In this document: positions 23,781 through 35,172 of the stretch, one piece after another
Position numbering within the stretch: the first letter of the stretch is position 1
Layout of the letters: every line of letters starts with the position of its first letter
NCBI GenBank assembly: GCA_011503125.2
Contig: WWBZ02000033.1
Coordinates: 1,116,001 to 1,180,000, forward strand
Origin: Botryosphaeria dothidea
Lineage: Eukaryota; Ascomycota; Dothideomycetes; Botryosphaeriales; Botryosphaeriaceae
DNA: 64,000 nucleotides
Reading direction: 5' to 3'
Made by a program: the position numbers and the translations under genes
Notes under the pieces: generated by a model
Seen by the model: only the letters and a program-made list of their open reading frames with translations
What the model was told of the DNA's origin: nothing
The model's database searches: none

Positions 23781-24807
23781 TCGCGGAAGTACGCAGAGGC
23801 ACTTGCAGCGGAATCGTTTGTTCAGCACACCACCTGGATTACTGCGGCGGGGGGTTTTCCTTTGGGCTTAGCAGAAAATATGGACGCCGAGAGGACTATG
23901 AGTATCGCGTGCTTATCTGTAGCCGCGTATGCCTAAGATCGTCGATTGAATACATTACCCTTAGTGGGATAGCCGGCAATTCCGTCCAATCTTTCAATAG
24001 CGATGTCACTCGACTGATCTCGGACACAGCAGTGATCGCCACGATTGTCCTGGGCGTCGTTGACCTTATCTCCCTTACCATTCTGCTTAGCAATCTTGTT
24101 GAAAGTTCTTATTTGCTGCCTTCATGTGCAACCCGAAGTAAGAAAAGAAGGAGGGAGTTAAAGAGAGTATTTTGCCAAGATTCTTGAAGAATACAGTTGC
24201 GTTTCCTTCCAGGAAGCCAATGTATGTGGATGGAGCGCTCGGTAGAGCAGAAAATAAGCTCTACATTTGCAGATGCAGTGCACGATGCAGAATCAAGTAT
24301 ACCGCAACTGCAACTCATGCCGAACAGCGGGGTCTTGGCTTCACGAGTTTGAGTTTCGGTCGCCAGCCTTGCTATCGTAGCTTTCTCAGTAGATTTCATT
24401 CTACGTCTTGCCGAGCCCGAGCTGGGTATAATGCTGTACATTTGATCTTATGCTACATCCGATCCATCAGTCGAAAGCATATCATCGAATATCCGCTTGT
24501 TTTGGTGCAATTAAGACTTCGCTAAGCGGCGATCAATTGACATCAGTGGCTGTGCTGCAGGTCAAGGCGCCTTTACAGGTCGTGACCTCTTAAACACCAG
24601 TATGCAGGCTCTAGCAGAGCAATTCATATGATATCTCGCTGCTGGCGAGCATTTCCAGCATGCGAGCTGAGTCAATAGACACAAACGTGATATGCGAAAG
24701 AGAGTATAAATATGAACGAACATCAGCATTGAAAGTGGCGCTTATGCTTATAGCAAATCTCCTGCAGGTACAATCTTGTTTCGATTGAGGTTCAGCGGTC
24801 GCAAAAG
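23781..24807. other. Intergenic, includes MFS promoter
   Basis: No gene recognised. The right end holds a good TATA box for the transporter (annotated separately). Open frames in 23.8-24.5 kb have no motif. Confidence 0.5.
24705..24712 (+). promoter_or_regulatory. TATA box of the MFS transporter gene
   Basis: TATAAATA lies about 96 bases before the ATG at 24808, a usual distance for a fungal gene with a short 5' leader. Confidence 0.5.
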
Positions 24808-26703
24808 ATGTTGTCGTGCTTCACTTGGTTGCCTCCAACGAGGAATGTAGCAATTCCTGGTCACTTGACTTCAAACATCCTCCTGGCGAATATCGTACTC
24901 GGGGCGTCGATCTTCGGGGTGGGTTTCGGCAATGCCGTCTTTGATACCATACAAGCCATGGACCGTATGTAACCTTATACCCGCCTTCATCAATAACCCC
25001 TCGAGACGTGGACTGAATGACTGGGCACAGCATTCGAGCAGAAGTTTGGCGAACTCAATTCATCGGAACAAAAAAGGGAAATCACAGCAACACAGCTCGC
25101 GTTCTTGAACTCGTTTCCACTTCTCACCTACGCCGTATTCCTCTTCGTCGCGGCACGCGTGGGCGAATTATACGGACGTAGGAGCGTACTGATCCTCATG
25201 CAACTCACCAACCTCGCAGGCCTCATCACTGCCTACAACTCCACCACCTTCCGGCAGCAGCTTGCCGGCCGCATGACCTACAACGCGGCTGCCGGCATGG
25301 CGGTCTGGCTGTTCCCGCTCACGCAAGCGGAAATCGTGCCGGGAGCCATCCGAGGCGTGATGGTGACGCTGTACGCTCTGAACCGCATACTCGGTGCCTT
25401 CGTCAGTGGCATCGTCGTGCGCTTCACGAGCGACCTCGAGCACGACGGGTCGTGGCGCATCCCGCTGGTAGTCACCGTGGCATTTCCTTGCGTCGTCATC
25501 ACGCTGAGCCCTTTGCTGCCAGAGAGCCCGCGCTGGCTGTTGCGGCAAGGGCGTTTCGTTGAAGCAGCCGCGTCGCTGCAGTGGTTGCACGGCTGTTACG
25601 ATGAGTACGACGCCGAGGCGGAGGCACACCTGCTCCAAAAATCCCTTGAGGAGGCTGGGGCGGCGAAGGCGACGGGACCTTGGCGTGATCTTCTCCATGG
25701 CGTCAATAAGGTGAGATATCCACTGTAGTCCGGAGCGTGTGTCGTTGTTCATAAAAAGTGGCTTATCGTTTGAAACACAGCGTCGGACTGGACTGGTACT
25801 CTGTGCAGCCTTCTTCACACAGATGTCTGGAATAGCCCTGGTGTCGTCGTATGGAACGATCTTCTTCAAGGAGGTTGGCGGCTTCAATCCCTTCAGCGCA
25901 ACACTCATCCGGAGAGGCATCTCGGTGTTCTCGCCGATTACCACCATGCTCCTGGTGGAGCGCGTTCCTCGTCGTAAGATGTTTGTATCGTTCGCTACGC
26001 TAGCGGCGGCTGCGCTTCTGACCATGGGTGGGTTGGGCTGCGCCAATCCTCTTACGCTGCCGATCAGGAGAGGCATCATGTCCATGCTGCTTTTCCTTTC
26101 TTATGTAAGGATGTGTGGATTTAGCGCCAAGTAAGTTTATGGTTCAAGAACTTTGCTGTCCCTCGCGAAGCATATACTTTTTTTCTCTGCGGCTGACACA
26201 TCCACGATAATCAGCGCCAACCTCATCGTTTCCGAAGTATCCCACCTTTCGCTTCGGGAGAAGACATCTTTTATCTACTGGTCGATGTACAACCTCACGG
26301 AATTTGTCAGCACTTTCACCATCCCTTACCTCATGAAAGAACCCTACGCGAACTTGCAGTCTAGAGTCGGCCTCATCTACGGCTCCGTCACCGCCGTCGG
26401 GGTTGTCTGGATATTTATGTGCGTACCTGATCTGCGGGGTCGGTCATTAGAAGAGGTTGAAGAGATGTTTCGGGAGAGAGTACCCGCAAGGAAGACTAGA
26501 TGTGCGTATTGCCGGAGCTTCAGTAACTCAAATGGCTTTTCGTAGTGCTAATTGAAGTAACTGTAGGCTGGAAATCCAGTGCGGATGGAACGGGAGCTTT
26601 GATTACGGAACTTGAGAATGAGAAGACACGTCGGAATAAGCGAGCAGATAAAGTACAAGACGAAGGTTATGGTGGAAGATCTGCGGCAGTTGGAAAGTTT
26701 TAG
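24808..26703 (+). CDS. MFS sugar-type transporter
   Basis: Five exons (24808-24964, 25031-25710, 25781-26130, 26215-26501, 26567-26703) give 536 residues. Hallmarks of the sugar porter family are FGVGFGNAVFDTIQ in helix 1, VGELYGRRSV after helix 2, PESPRWLL with RGRF-like continuation before the central loop, VPRRKMF in the second half, and PDLRGRSLEEVEEMF before the C-terminal tail. The last exon was added because the donor GTGCGT at 26502 and acceptor CTGTAG extend the frame through CWKSSADGTG to TAG at 26701, as in relatives. The product is expected in the plasma membrane, moving hexose or a related solute with protons. An intact ion- or sugar-selectivity assignment is not possible. A TATA box lies upstream. 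Confidence 0.9.
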
Positions 26704-27163
26704 TTTCTGTGGCTGGATTGTTGTTCACATGGGGTACTTTCAAAAACAAAAAATGATCGAAACTTAAGAGTGAGCTATACTTACCCAGCGTTACGGAAAT
26801 GCCATCAATCTCTGCAATATTCTGAAGCAATTACTGGTTGGTTTGGTGTGGTTTAACCCCTCCATTTCAGCTTTGCCCAAGTTGACTCATGTCTTCCGCG
26901 CGGATGAGTAGTTGCTCATATTCCACTTGGTAGGACGATGTCATTTTGAAGTTCCCCCGTGTCTCAAGTCAGGCGCTGGGATCTCGACTGAGAACGTCGT
27001 TGCTCCTCAGGTAATCTTGCACACTCTCCTAGTTGATCTCCGAATATCTCCTGTTATCCAGACATTCGCCAAGTGCTATCTTACCGGTAAGGAAGAAGTA
27101 AGTTACCTCACTATTACAATTTAGTCCGCCTGGTTTCGACAGTAGATTATGCTGTTTCCATGC
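26704..27163. other. Intergenic, no gene recognised
   Basis: This is the 3' flank of the MFS gene, and the NmrA-like relic ends just right of it. Nothing recognisable was seen. Confidence 0.5.
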
Positions 27164-27649
27164 TTACGATTGAAGATCCTGCTGGCCACCCGCATTCCTC
27201 TGTTTATACACGTCCTCCAAAGAACCCAGCCTTTCCAGCTTCGGCTTGATGCCATATACGGCCTTCATGTCTTCCGCAATCTCGAAAGTACTTTTCCGGT
27301 CGCCAAGAACTGCAAGGAACATAGTTAGTGCAACCCTCCAAAAAGAAGGCATCCACGCAAACATCCCACATTTCAGCACGCCAACCGCACCCGGTTCTAA
27401 CGCCACAGCAGCCACATACTCCGCCGGAATCGCATACGTCGTCAGCTCCCAATTCTCGTGCCCCGTTCCCCAATATTTCACCCTCATACCCCTCGCACCC
27501 CAAAAGTCGAACAAACTCCACGTCTCCGTCAGCAACCCAACAAGCACATGCACCCCCTTGACCCGCTCTTTCGTTTCCAGATGCGCCATGACACCCTTCA
27601 TCGGATCCTTCAGCTCGACGTTGCCGGGCTTGAATATGGTGACGACACT
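27164..27649 (-). pseudogene. NmrA-like oxidoreductase, C-terminal remnant
   Basis: About 160 codons in one frame match the C-terminal half of fungal NmrA/isoflavone-reductase-like proteins: VTIFKPGNVELKDP, VHVLVGLLTETWSLFDFWG, KYWGTGHENWELTTYAIPAE and LGSLEDVYKQ. The N-terminal Rossmann part with the GxxGxxG nucleotide loop is missing. A TGA at 27652-27650 closes the frame upstream, and I could not find an upstream exon that restores it. Fragments such as VNIMIYPIPKPKVDQ at 27.7-27.8 kb may be degraded upstream sequence. It is a different lineage from the intact NmrA-like gene at 39175-40219. It could be functional only if an exon was missed. Confidence 0.6.
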
Positions 27650-29138
27650 TCAGTCTAAAAGGTTGCAAGCAATGGAGTGACGATGTAATTCGGAAGGATT
27701 ACCAGTTCTTGGAATTTGTTACGATGGCTATAGCTTCGATGAAAACTTGATCGACTTTTGGCTTTGGAATAGGGTAGATCATAATATTGACGTTCGGACC
27801 TTAGTCCTGAGTGAGCAAAGCCCGAAGTTGGCTGAGAATGTTCCTCTAAATTTACCTGGGCTAATCAGGGCTTCCTTCATGCTTAATTCTTCTTGCTTTT
27901 AGCAATGAAGTCAGCCGTATCAGGTATCCCTTCGTCTTCGAGAATACATGCCTTCAAGGTTATAAAAACATGTAGCTTGGAACATGACAACATGTTCAAG
28001 CGACAGGGTGCTTGGGGGGATTCTCCGATTATTAATCTTCCGTGGCATCTGAGTTCGCTGTAAGTAAGCAAATGCCGCAAATTTGGGTAGAAGCTTCCGG
28101 CCAGCCGGTTGTATTCCGTGCAGGTAGAAACAAACCGACTACCAAATAGCTGACTGATGATGCAGGCCCGGGCGGGACTTGTCGATCCAATCTTCGTAAC
28201 TCGTTACCTGCGCTAGTATGTCGGGATAGTGGCGGAGCGGAGCGGAGCGGACGCAGCTGGACGTCAGTTCAGAGGAAAGAAACGGATGGAAGCATTTTAA
28301 TCAATGTTCCTCTTCTGGGAAGCGAGGTCGTTCAAAGAAAAGGCCTCAATTTGGTAGAGCGGTCCGCGGAAGCATCAACCCGGGCCAAGTAGCTTGGGGT
28401 CGTCCCGAGCGCAAATCACAGACGCACTGGATGTTGACTGCTGTTTGCATGCTGCAAGATAAATTGGACAAGCGACGCGGTGACACATTCCAGCTTTTCA
28501 GACGTTCGACAGTGCTACCGGCGGCCTCAGACGACCGGGATGGTCGGCGGCGCTTTCGGGTCAGCTGCAGGCGATTGTGATGGGCGTGCGACGTCGGGTA
28601 TGCAGGCGCCGGCGGCTGCGGCTAACACGTTACACGGACGTTGTTACTCAGACGTTGGAAGTTGGAGCAGGGCGCGTATCCTGGCCTGGCAGGATGCATG
28701 ACCGAGCCATCACGCGGGATTCGTGCGAGGGTAAATGCTGCTTGTGCGCTTTTCGAGAGGCTGGAAACGTCGTTTAGCCATGCCATTTTCAGGGCGATCG
28801 GCTCGCTCCGTGCCGCCGGAGCGATGGCACAGTGCCCATACAACAGGATGATCGAAATATACCATGCGCTGAGGTGGGTATTGCGCACGCTGCACGACTT
28901 TGCCAGTCGAGCCGAGGTCAGCAACGTTGTTGATGCGCAAGAGAGCGGGAAAGACAATCGAGCAACAGAGATTGGACGGGGCGGGACGGAAAGAAGGAAC
29001 CGATCTCCCGCTCCGCATCACGTGACAGCTCTTAGCGTGGAATTTCCGGCCGCGCCAAACCACCGAGAGTCGAAGCTCTCACAGCGGAGATCTCATCTCC
29101 ACCGACCACCATCTTCAACTACACCACCGCCGCCCACC
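27650..29138. other. Intergenic, no intact gene
   Basis: Degraded NmrA-like sequence may extend to about 27.8 kb. A short GCGGA-type tandem run lies at 28230-28252. The right end is the promoter of mL50. The reading frame of mL50 stays open upstream of its ATG, but this part is not protein-like. Confidence 0.5.
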
Positions 29139-30270
29139 ATGCGCAGAATACCACGTCTTTCGCGGCCAATTGACCGCGCGCTTGATGCTGCCACCGCCCC
29201 CCGGTCCCAATGCCGTGCCTGCGCCTTCTCAACGACGAGCGCACGCGCCGCCGAGTCGAACAAGTCCAGCGGCACCACTCCCTTCACCGAGCGCCTGCGC
29301 TCAAAGATCTGGGGCACCGACTACGCCCCCGGCCGCGAGGATCCTTACAGCTCCGACTCGCCCATGCGCGACTCGCAGAAGACGGCGGCGGCGCCCCAAC
29401 GCCCTGCGCAAACGACTACCCCCGGTGGTCCCAAACGCCCTGTCCGGCAGGTGCAACAGGACTCCTACCAGCCGGCGAAGACCTGGCACGGGCTGGAGTG
29501 GGTTGGCGGCAAGCAGTGGGGCGCGGAGCAGGAGCAAGTATCACCGTTCGCAGGGCGAGTAACAGGACTTACATGTTCGGCTTGTTCGAGGGAAAGTTTT
29601 TGCTAACGCATGTTTTGCAGCTTCATCCCGAAGGAGCGTCTGAGCGAGAAGAGGGATATCACGGCTGCGTTGAGGAGGGCGCTGGTTGAAGTGTTTGCAG
29701 CAAGGAAGAATGACGTGCAGCTCGAGACGCTGTACGACTCGATTGATGACGCGTCTGTTAATCTTTCTTTGAGGGCTACGGAGGATGGCAGCGCGGTGCT
29801 GGAAGAGAGTATTATCGATCACCAGACTGCAAGCATAGGAGAGGCAGCCGACGCCGTCGGTATCAGCCCGGAGGAGATCAAGGCCTGGAGACGTATCTCG
29901 CTTCGTGACCCGGAGGTCAAGTTCGCGGTGAGTGTTTAAATTTCCCACGCGACGAGTTGTCGATCGGTTTCTGACTTGTCGACAGGTCGTCAAGCGTGTC
30001 ACACAGCTCACCGGCATCCGCATCCCGGACCCCGTTATCGCTGAGAGCGCCACCGCCGGCATTCTGCTTAACAAGATCACCGCTCGCCCGGCGCCGAAAA
30101 AGCTTGCAGACAAGCTCGAGCAAGACCAGAAACTGGCTAAGCTGCCGAACGTCAAGATTTCGTCTCGGAGGATCACGCCAATCGACAAGGAGAAGGAGGT
30201 CGGCAGGTGGAAGGTCATTGAGCAGAAGCTTCTGGATAGGAATCTTCCTGTCACCGGCCATGAGATTTAA
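29139..30270 (+). CDS. Mitochondrial large ribosomal subunit protein mL50
   Basis: Three exons (29139-29554, 29621-29927, 29986-30270) give 335 residues. The ATG at 29139 has a CCACC context and begins an Arg-rich, acid-poor mitochondrial presequence (MRRIPRLSRPIDRALDAATA). The segment YQPAKTWHGLEWVGGKQW followed by FIPKERL is the fungal mL50 signature, and the C-terminal RVTQLTGIRIPDP region follows. The product is a structural protein of the mitoribosome large subunit. Intron 1 must use a GC donor (AGG|GCGAGT) to give the phase needed for FAG-FIPKERL; it has a CTAAC branch site and a TTTTGCAG acceptor. Its 3' end faces the GH131 gene across 396 bases. Confidence 0.85.
29555..29620 (+). other. 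Non-canonical GC-AG intron in mL50
   Basis: The donor is GCGAGT after CAGG, with branch site GCTAACG and acceptor TTTTGCAG. No GT donor nearby gives the phase required by the next exon. Confidence 0.6.
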
Positions 30271-30666
30271 AATCATTTCCGGATTAGAAGGCAAGCAAAA
30301 TGTAGGATACCTGTAACATATGGCCGGCCACGCAGGACCACGAAATACCAGCTGTGATGATCTGCACAATGGCTTCTTCGCCAACCGAGTTTCACGATTT
30401 CGCACCAATTGGACTTGATTTTCGTAACTCCGCATTGATTGCCTCTCCAAGAGGTATACTGTAGCCGCAAGCATCATCACCTCCGGCTAGCATTCACGTC
30501 ACGTCACATGCACATCTCAGCAGTAAAACGGTTTGTATGCTGTGCACAGTTGTCTTTGAATACATTTACAAGAAGAATAGGCGAACCACCACATCAAAAA
30601 AATATATATACCGAAGAGATTTCTCATCCTTTTTTACTCATGTTCTTCGAATCGTGCAGCACGAAT
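30271..30666. other. Convergent intergenic region
   Basis: The 3' ends of mL50 (+) and GH131 (-) face each other here. AT-rich stretches near 30590-30640 are compatible with polyadenylation signals for the minus-strand gene. No other gene is seen. Confidence 0.5.
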
Positions 30667-31893
30667 CTACTGGTTCTGGGCGAGCCACTCCTTGATGGCA
30701 GTGTACCAGTTGGAGATGGCCTCGTTCACCTGCTCCTGCTCCTCGGCGCTGAGGCCGTTGCTGGAAGAGGAAGAGCCCTCGTCGGACGAGCCACCGTTGC
30801 TGCCCTCGGCGGGGACGCTGCCGGTCTGGCCGGTGGCCTGGGCGGCGGCGGAAGAGGAAGTCGAGGAGCTGGCAACAACGGTCTGGAGAGTGGTGGGGGC
30901 GGCAGAGGTGGTGGCAGCGGGCGTCGAGACGGCGGCCGTGGCGGAGGTGGAGCTGGCAACGGGGGTGGAGCTGGAGACCTCCTGGACGGCGACGGACGAC
31001 GAAGTCGAAGCAGGGGCGGCGGCGGCGGCAGAGGAAGAGCCGGAAGAGGAGGAGGAAGCAGAGCCCGAGCCGATGGCGGTGGTGATGTCGCCGCTCTCGA
31101 CGTAGACGCCGCTGAAGAACCAGTCCTCGGCCGTGGCATCGTCGTTGCCGTCGAGGCGCAGGACGCCCAGGTGCCAGTCGGCGCCGTTGGAGCTGGCCGA
31201 GACGGAGACGGGACCGGCAACCTTGGTCAGCGCGTCGGAGCCGGTGCTGTGCCAGAAGGTGACGCTGCCGCCTGAGAAGTCGATCTCGTACGCGACGTTG
31301 TGCCAGACGCCCGGCTCGAAGGTCACGTTCCACTGCGACTCGCTGTTTGCGTACCAGCGGAGCGAGTTGTCCGAGGTGCCGGACGCGCCGGAGATCAGGC
31401 CGTACTTGAGCTCGGTGAAGTGGGACTCTGGTGAAAGGCGTCAGTGCTCTGGATAGATTGAGGAAAGGAGCAAGAAGAACTTACCGAAGAAGGCGACCTG
31501 GTGCTCGTGCTTGGGGTTGGGCGCGTTCTCCTCCTTGCGCATCAGCGAGAAGTGGTAGTTGACCGTGCCCTCGTTGATGGCGGCATCGGTCTGAGGGATC
31601 AGCTCAGTGCGGAGCATGCCACCACCGTTCCACTGCGAGGTCTCGTCGATGCTGATCTTGGCGCCCATCTTGCTGGCGCTGTCGGCGGGGTTCTTGAAGT
31701 CGGCACCGACGTTGACGTAGTCGGTCAGGTCACCAGAACCGTGGATGTAGTACTGGTACGCGCCAGCCTGGTTGGACCACGACCACGAGGACAGCTCGGA
31801 CTGGGTGTCGGCAGTGAAGCGACCATCCCAGAGGGTCTCGCCGGCGAGGGCGGTGCTGGCGAGGCCGGCAAGGAGGCGGATGGAGTAACGCAT
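30667..31893 (-). CDS. Secreted glycoside hydrolase family 131 beta-glucanase
   Basis: Two exons (31893-31485 and 31427-30667) with a 57-base intron give 389 residues. A signal peptide MRYSIRLLAGLASTALA is followed directly by the GH131 catalytic start LWDGRF. Further family blocks are YQYYIHGSGDLTDYVN, RTELIPQTDAAINEGTV, EHQVAFFESHFTELKYG and NGADWHLGVLRL. GH131 enzymes cleave beta-1,3/1,4/1,6-glucans with bifunctional exo/endo action. After about residue 255 comes a roughly 115-residue Ser/Ala/Thr-rich linker, probably O-glycosylated, ending in a short helix EEQEQVNEAISNWYTAIKEW where many relatives carry a CBM1. No CBM1 cysteines are present. The product acts outside the cell on plant or fungal wall glucan. 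Confidence 0.92.
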
Positions 31894-33149
31894 TTTGGAT
31901 TGAGAGGTGGTCTTTGGTTTCTCTTCGAGATCTACTCAAGAACGGCGGTTTGGAAAGAGTGGAAGGGTACGAGATCAACTCGTTGGCGCAAAAAAGAGTG
32001 ACTGAAGAAAGAGAGTGTATCCAAAAAAGGCAACCGGCACAGCGGGGAATGGATGAAGAGAGAAAGCGAAGCAAAGGTAGGCCAAGACGGCAGGTATATG
32101 TAAGGAGACAGGCTTGTTCTCGCCTGAGAGTCTCCGCATGAACAATTCATCGCCTATACAACTCGCTCGCCAAGTTGAAACGCGAGCCCGGGCAAGCGAA
32201 CGCTGTTTGAAACAAGCCTTGTCGGTCGAGGCTCCACGAACCGGTGACGTTTGCGGGAGCTGTGGACCCAGCAAATTTCCGAAGGGGGGAATCGTGGCAT
32301 CGCTTCGAAACGTCTGCTCCCCTTGCTGAGGGAATTCCTTGCCAGCAAATCGCGCAGTGCCAGCGGGACCGAGCGGCAATTACTTGCAGAAATGTTTCGC
32401 GCTCGGGCGCTGTTCGAAGCACCACCCATGTGCAGATCTCGCGCTTCGGTCGCGAATTGATGGTTGCTTGCGACAGGGTGAATCCGGCACGAATGCGGCT
32501 CCTATATCACTGCTCAAGGACAGCATCCACTATTTTCTGCGGCTAAATCATGTCAGGCCAGCGCTTGGAGTCCATTTGGCGGTTCGCAGTGCCGTGATAC
32601 CGACTAGAAGGTTGCGGTCCGGCCCCCGTCGGTTCTTCGGGTCGTCGGATGCCTGTGTTTGTCTCGCGGTAGTTCTTCTCCTGAAAGGTGCTTTCTTATA
32701 CTTGCTGGTCTGTTTCCGGATCGTTGGAAATCTCGTTTCCAGTTCAGCATCGCGGTGCTGCCGACTCTGATGGAAATGAAAACTTGAGAAAACGACCCCG
32801 ACGACGAAGCCATCCCCCAGTTTTTGAACGTGCGAGCTGCAGGACATGCATGCATTGTCAGCTAAGAGATGGACTGAAGAAAGTAATGCAAAAAAGAGGG
32901 CAGCAAGTGGGTTCTTGGCATAAGAAGCAGTTGCTTGAGGTGGAACAGTAGACCAATGGTCGCTCCGAGAGCTCAGAAAAACCAGTGTTTCTATATAAGT
33001 CATCAACCCGTAGGTAAGTGCTACGAAAAGATTGGAGAATTATGTCCGCTTTACAGGAACTGATCCGTGATGCTCACTGCAAAATCCAGAGCAGTGTCCC
33101 CCAACGCGCTACGTAAGACGGAGCAGCCCGCGCGCACTGTTTGAAGTAT
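31894..33149. other. Intergenic, promoter side of GH131
   Basis: This is upstream sequence of the minus-strand GH131 gene. Open frames overlap on both strands without motifs. The right end borders the arginase remnant. I see nothing else. Confidence 0.5.
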
Positions 33150-33983
33150 CATGACCAGGCCAGCCCAGAGTCAATTTCCATCAGCTCCCCGATTCCATGT
33201 CTGCAAGTTGCAGTCAACTCAACAGCGCTACGGAACAAATTCCGTCTCCCCTACCTCTCGGCATCTTGCATGGGAAACATCTTAATTCCATTGTGCCTGA
33301 TTACCTTTTTTCCCGCCTCGTCCAACGCCCCCAACCCGATGTACACCAGCTTCTTCACGTTGATCCAATGCTCATCCTTGATCCAGCCGGACACATCCTC
33401 TTGCTCCCCTCTCGCCGGCCCGGTTAGGAACGCCAACGGCATACCATGAATGTTTCTGCTCTCTGATTTGGTCGGCGTATTGATGTCACCGTGCGCATCC
33501 ACCTAGACAACCCCGATCTCCTGCCCAGAACGTTCTCAGACGGCTCTGGCCACGCCCGATACGGCACCGATACCAAGCGAGTGGTCACCATCCAGGGCCA
33601 GTGGGATGGAGCCAGCCTTTGCATGAGCATAGACTTGCTCGCTGAGCGCCTTGTTCACGGCACTGACAATACGAGGGCGCTTCAGACCGGCCTCTTCGGG
33701 GCCGCATGAGGGGATGAAGCTCTCTGAGCTGTGGATCCGGCCGTCCCAGATCACTTGCACGCTCACGTCTTTCCGGAGTTGATCTAGAAAGCCCGCTGAA
33801 AGGAGGCTTGCAGGCCGTGTCCGACACTCTTCTTCGTCTGCGCTTTAGGGTCAGAGAGGCGGTTCAATTTGTGACAGGAAGGGGTGAAAAGCGAACTTGA
33901 CTACCTGAGAGGCCGGCAGCCTCGAAGCTAACGTCTTTGCACGTGAGAGGGAAATTGGCCCGAAGTGTTGATGCGGTGCTCAT
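33150..33983 (-). pseudogene. Arginase pseudogene, truncated and interrupted
   Basis: The frame on the minus strand shows successive arginase blocks: a start MSTASTLRANF, AAGLSGSQ (family FSGGQ), ASLLSAGFLDQLRKDV, VQVIWDGRIH, ALSEQVYAHA, PLALDGDHSLGIGAVSG, VDAHGDINTP, ESRNIHGMPLAF and LVYIGLGALDEAGKKVIRHNGIK. The binuclear manganese motif DAHGD survives. Defects: a one-base frameshift between the first and second blocks, TGA at the Arg codon of ARAV(R)ER, TAG at the Trp codon before VDAHGD, and loss of the C-terminal third (no SFDVDALDP block). An intron still readable near 33244-33195 joins DAER to HGIGELMEID, after which similarity stops. Arginase would hydrolyse arginine to ornithine and urea; this copy cannot. 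The functional gene is presumably elsewhere in the genome. Confidence 0.8.
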
Positions 33984-34182
33984 TTCGGGCGAAGCAGAAG
34001 GATACATCGGCAAAGAATGCAGTGGCGATGAGAACCACGAGAAGTATTTCGTAACCATTGCAGAATCACGACAAGACAGCAGAGAGAGGAGGAGAGATTC
34101 ATCAGCTCGCGCGGAGCATTCCCGGACTAATGCCTATTCGTGCAGGGGAGCCCGCCGCTAAGGCTATTGTGCTCCTTAGTTC

Positions 34183-34266
34183 CCGCTTCTGCTTAACTTT
34201 AACGGACAGCATCTCTGTAGCGTGTTTCTGGCTCTCGCCATGCCGCTTCTACTTAACTTTAGGGGA
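34183..34266. repeat. Short direct repeat
   Basis: CCGCTTCTGCTTAACTTTAA (34183-34202) recurs as CCGCTTCTACTTAACTTTAG at 34243-34262, a period of 60 bases. The GGAC following each copy is nearly aligned too. Confidence 0.5.
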
Positions 34267-35152
34267 CGATGACCCCAGCAAAGTGAGGGATTTTCACCGG
34301 AAAGATTGCATTTGGGCCGAGTCGGGGATTGAGCCAGCTCCAACGGTGCAAATGTCATTTCAGCTGCATGTGCCGTATTTGAACACGTGAGTACCAGCAG
34401 GCCAAAGACGTGATAGTTTAAAGAGACACTTACCATGCCAGTCGGACGTGTTATCAAGAAGAGGACAAGAGTGAGTGGGTGAAAGCTTGTCTCCTCCATC
34501 TTTCCTAGACAACATGACAACAGTGGCGCACTGTTGAGGAGAGGCTATACGTAAGTACGTAATAGTTGAATCCCTTCCTGATGATACCGCACAAGTAGCA
34601 GTTTATGCACTTCGTTCAGAGACGCGGAAGCTCCCTGTTCCGACTCGCTTCCACTGGCGCTCAAGCCGCGGCCCGCGGGAGCGGAGCTCCAATGTTCCCA
34701 TTCCTCCGTTCTCCGCAACCTCAACTTCACTTCTATTTTTTTCATGCTCCTGCCGATGATCGTTTCTGAAATAGCGTTCACCGCCTCTTGGACCCTCCCC
34801 AGTAGGCTGTCCAGTCGTTTGCATCATTTCTGGCACCCTTGTCTCCCCGGCTGTGCCACACAAGTGCTGATCCAAGACCGCTCCAATACGACAGGGTGGA
34901 CTGCTTCGCTCACCTATTGGCCTGACGCGGCCAGGCCGCATCCGCGCAACGCGCACCGGACTGTTATACCGTTAATGGCCGCTACGGCCTTCCGGCTTCT
35001 CCTTAGAATCTTTCAGTGTCTGTTTAGATTTTCTTTTCTTACGTGCGAGGCTGAATGTCTTGATCACGGTTTCGATTTCCCGTGACGAGCAGCTATCTCT
35101 CCGATGCTTTTCGCTCCAAGTCTCTCAAGAGGTGTACACCTTTTTGTGCCTT

Positions 35153-35172
35153 CCCCCCCCCCCCCCCCCCCC
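35153..35172. repeat. Homopolymer run of 20 C
   Basis: An uninterrupted run of C on the plus strand. Length may be uncertain because such runs are prone to sequencing and replication slippage. Confidence 0.9.

Noticed and set aside
25168..26085. 305-codon minus-strand frame
   Set aside because: Antisense of the MFS transporter; biased composition and no family motif.
28641..29138. Upstream extension of the mL50 frame by 166 codons
   Set aside because: Not protein-like, and the ATG at 29139 has a good context and starts a mitochondrial presequence.
30439..31333. Long frames on both strands over the GH131 gene, rich in Gly, Arg or Pro
   Set aside because: They are shadows of the Ser/Ala/Thr-rich linker of GH131; no motif, and the GH131 frame has signal peptide and catalytic blocks.
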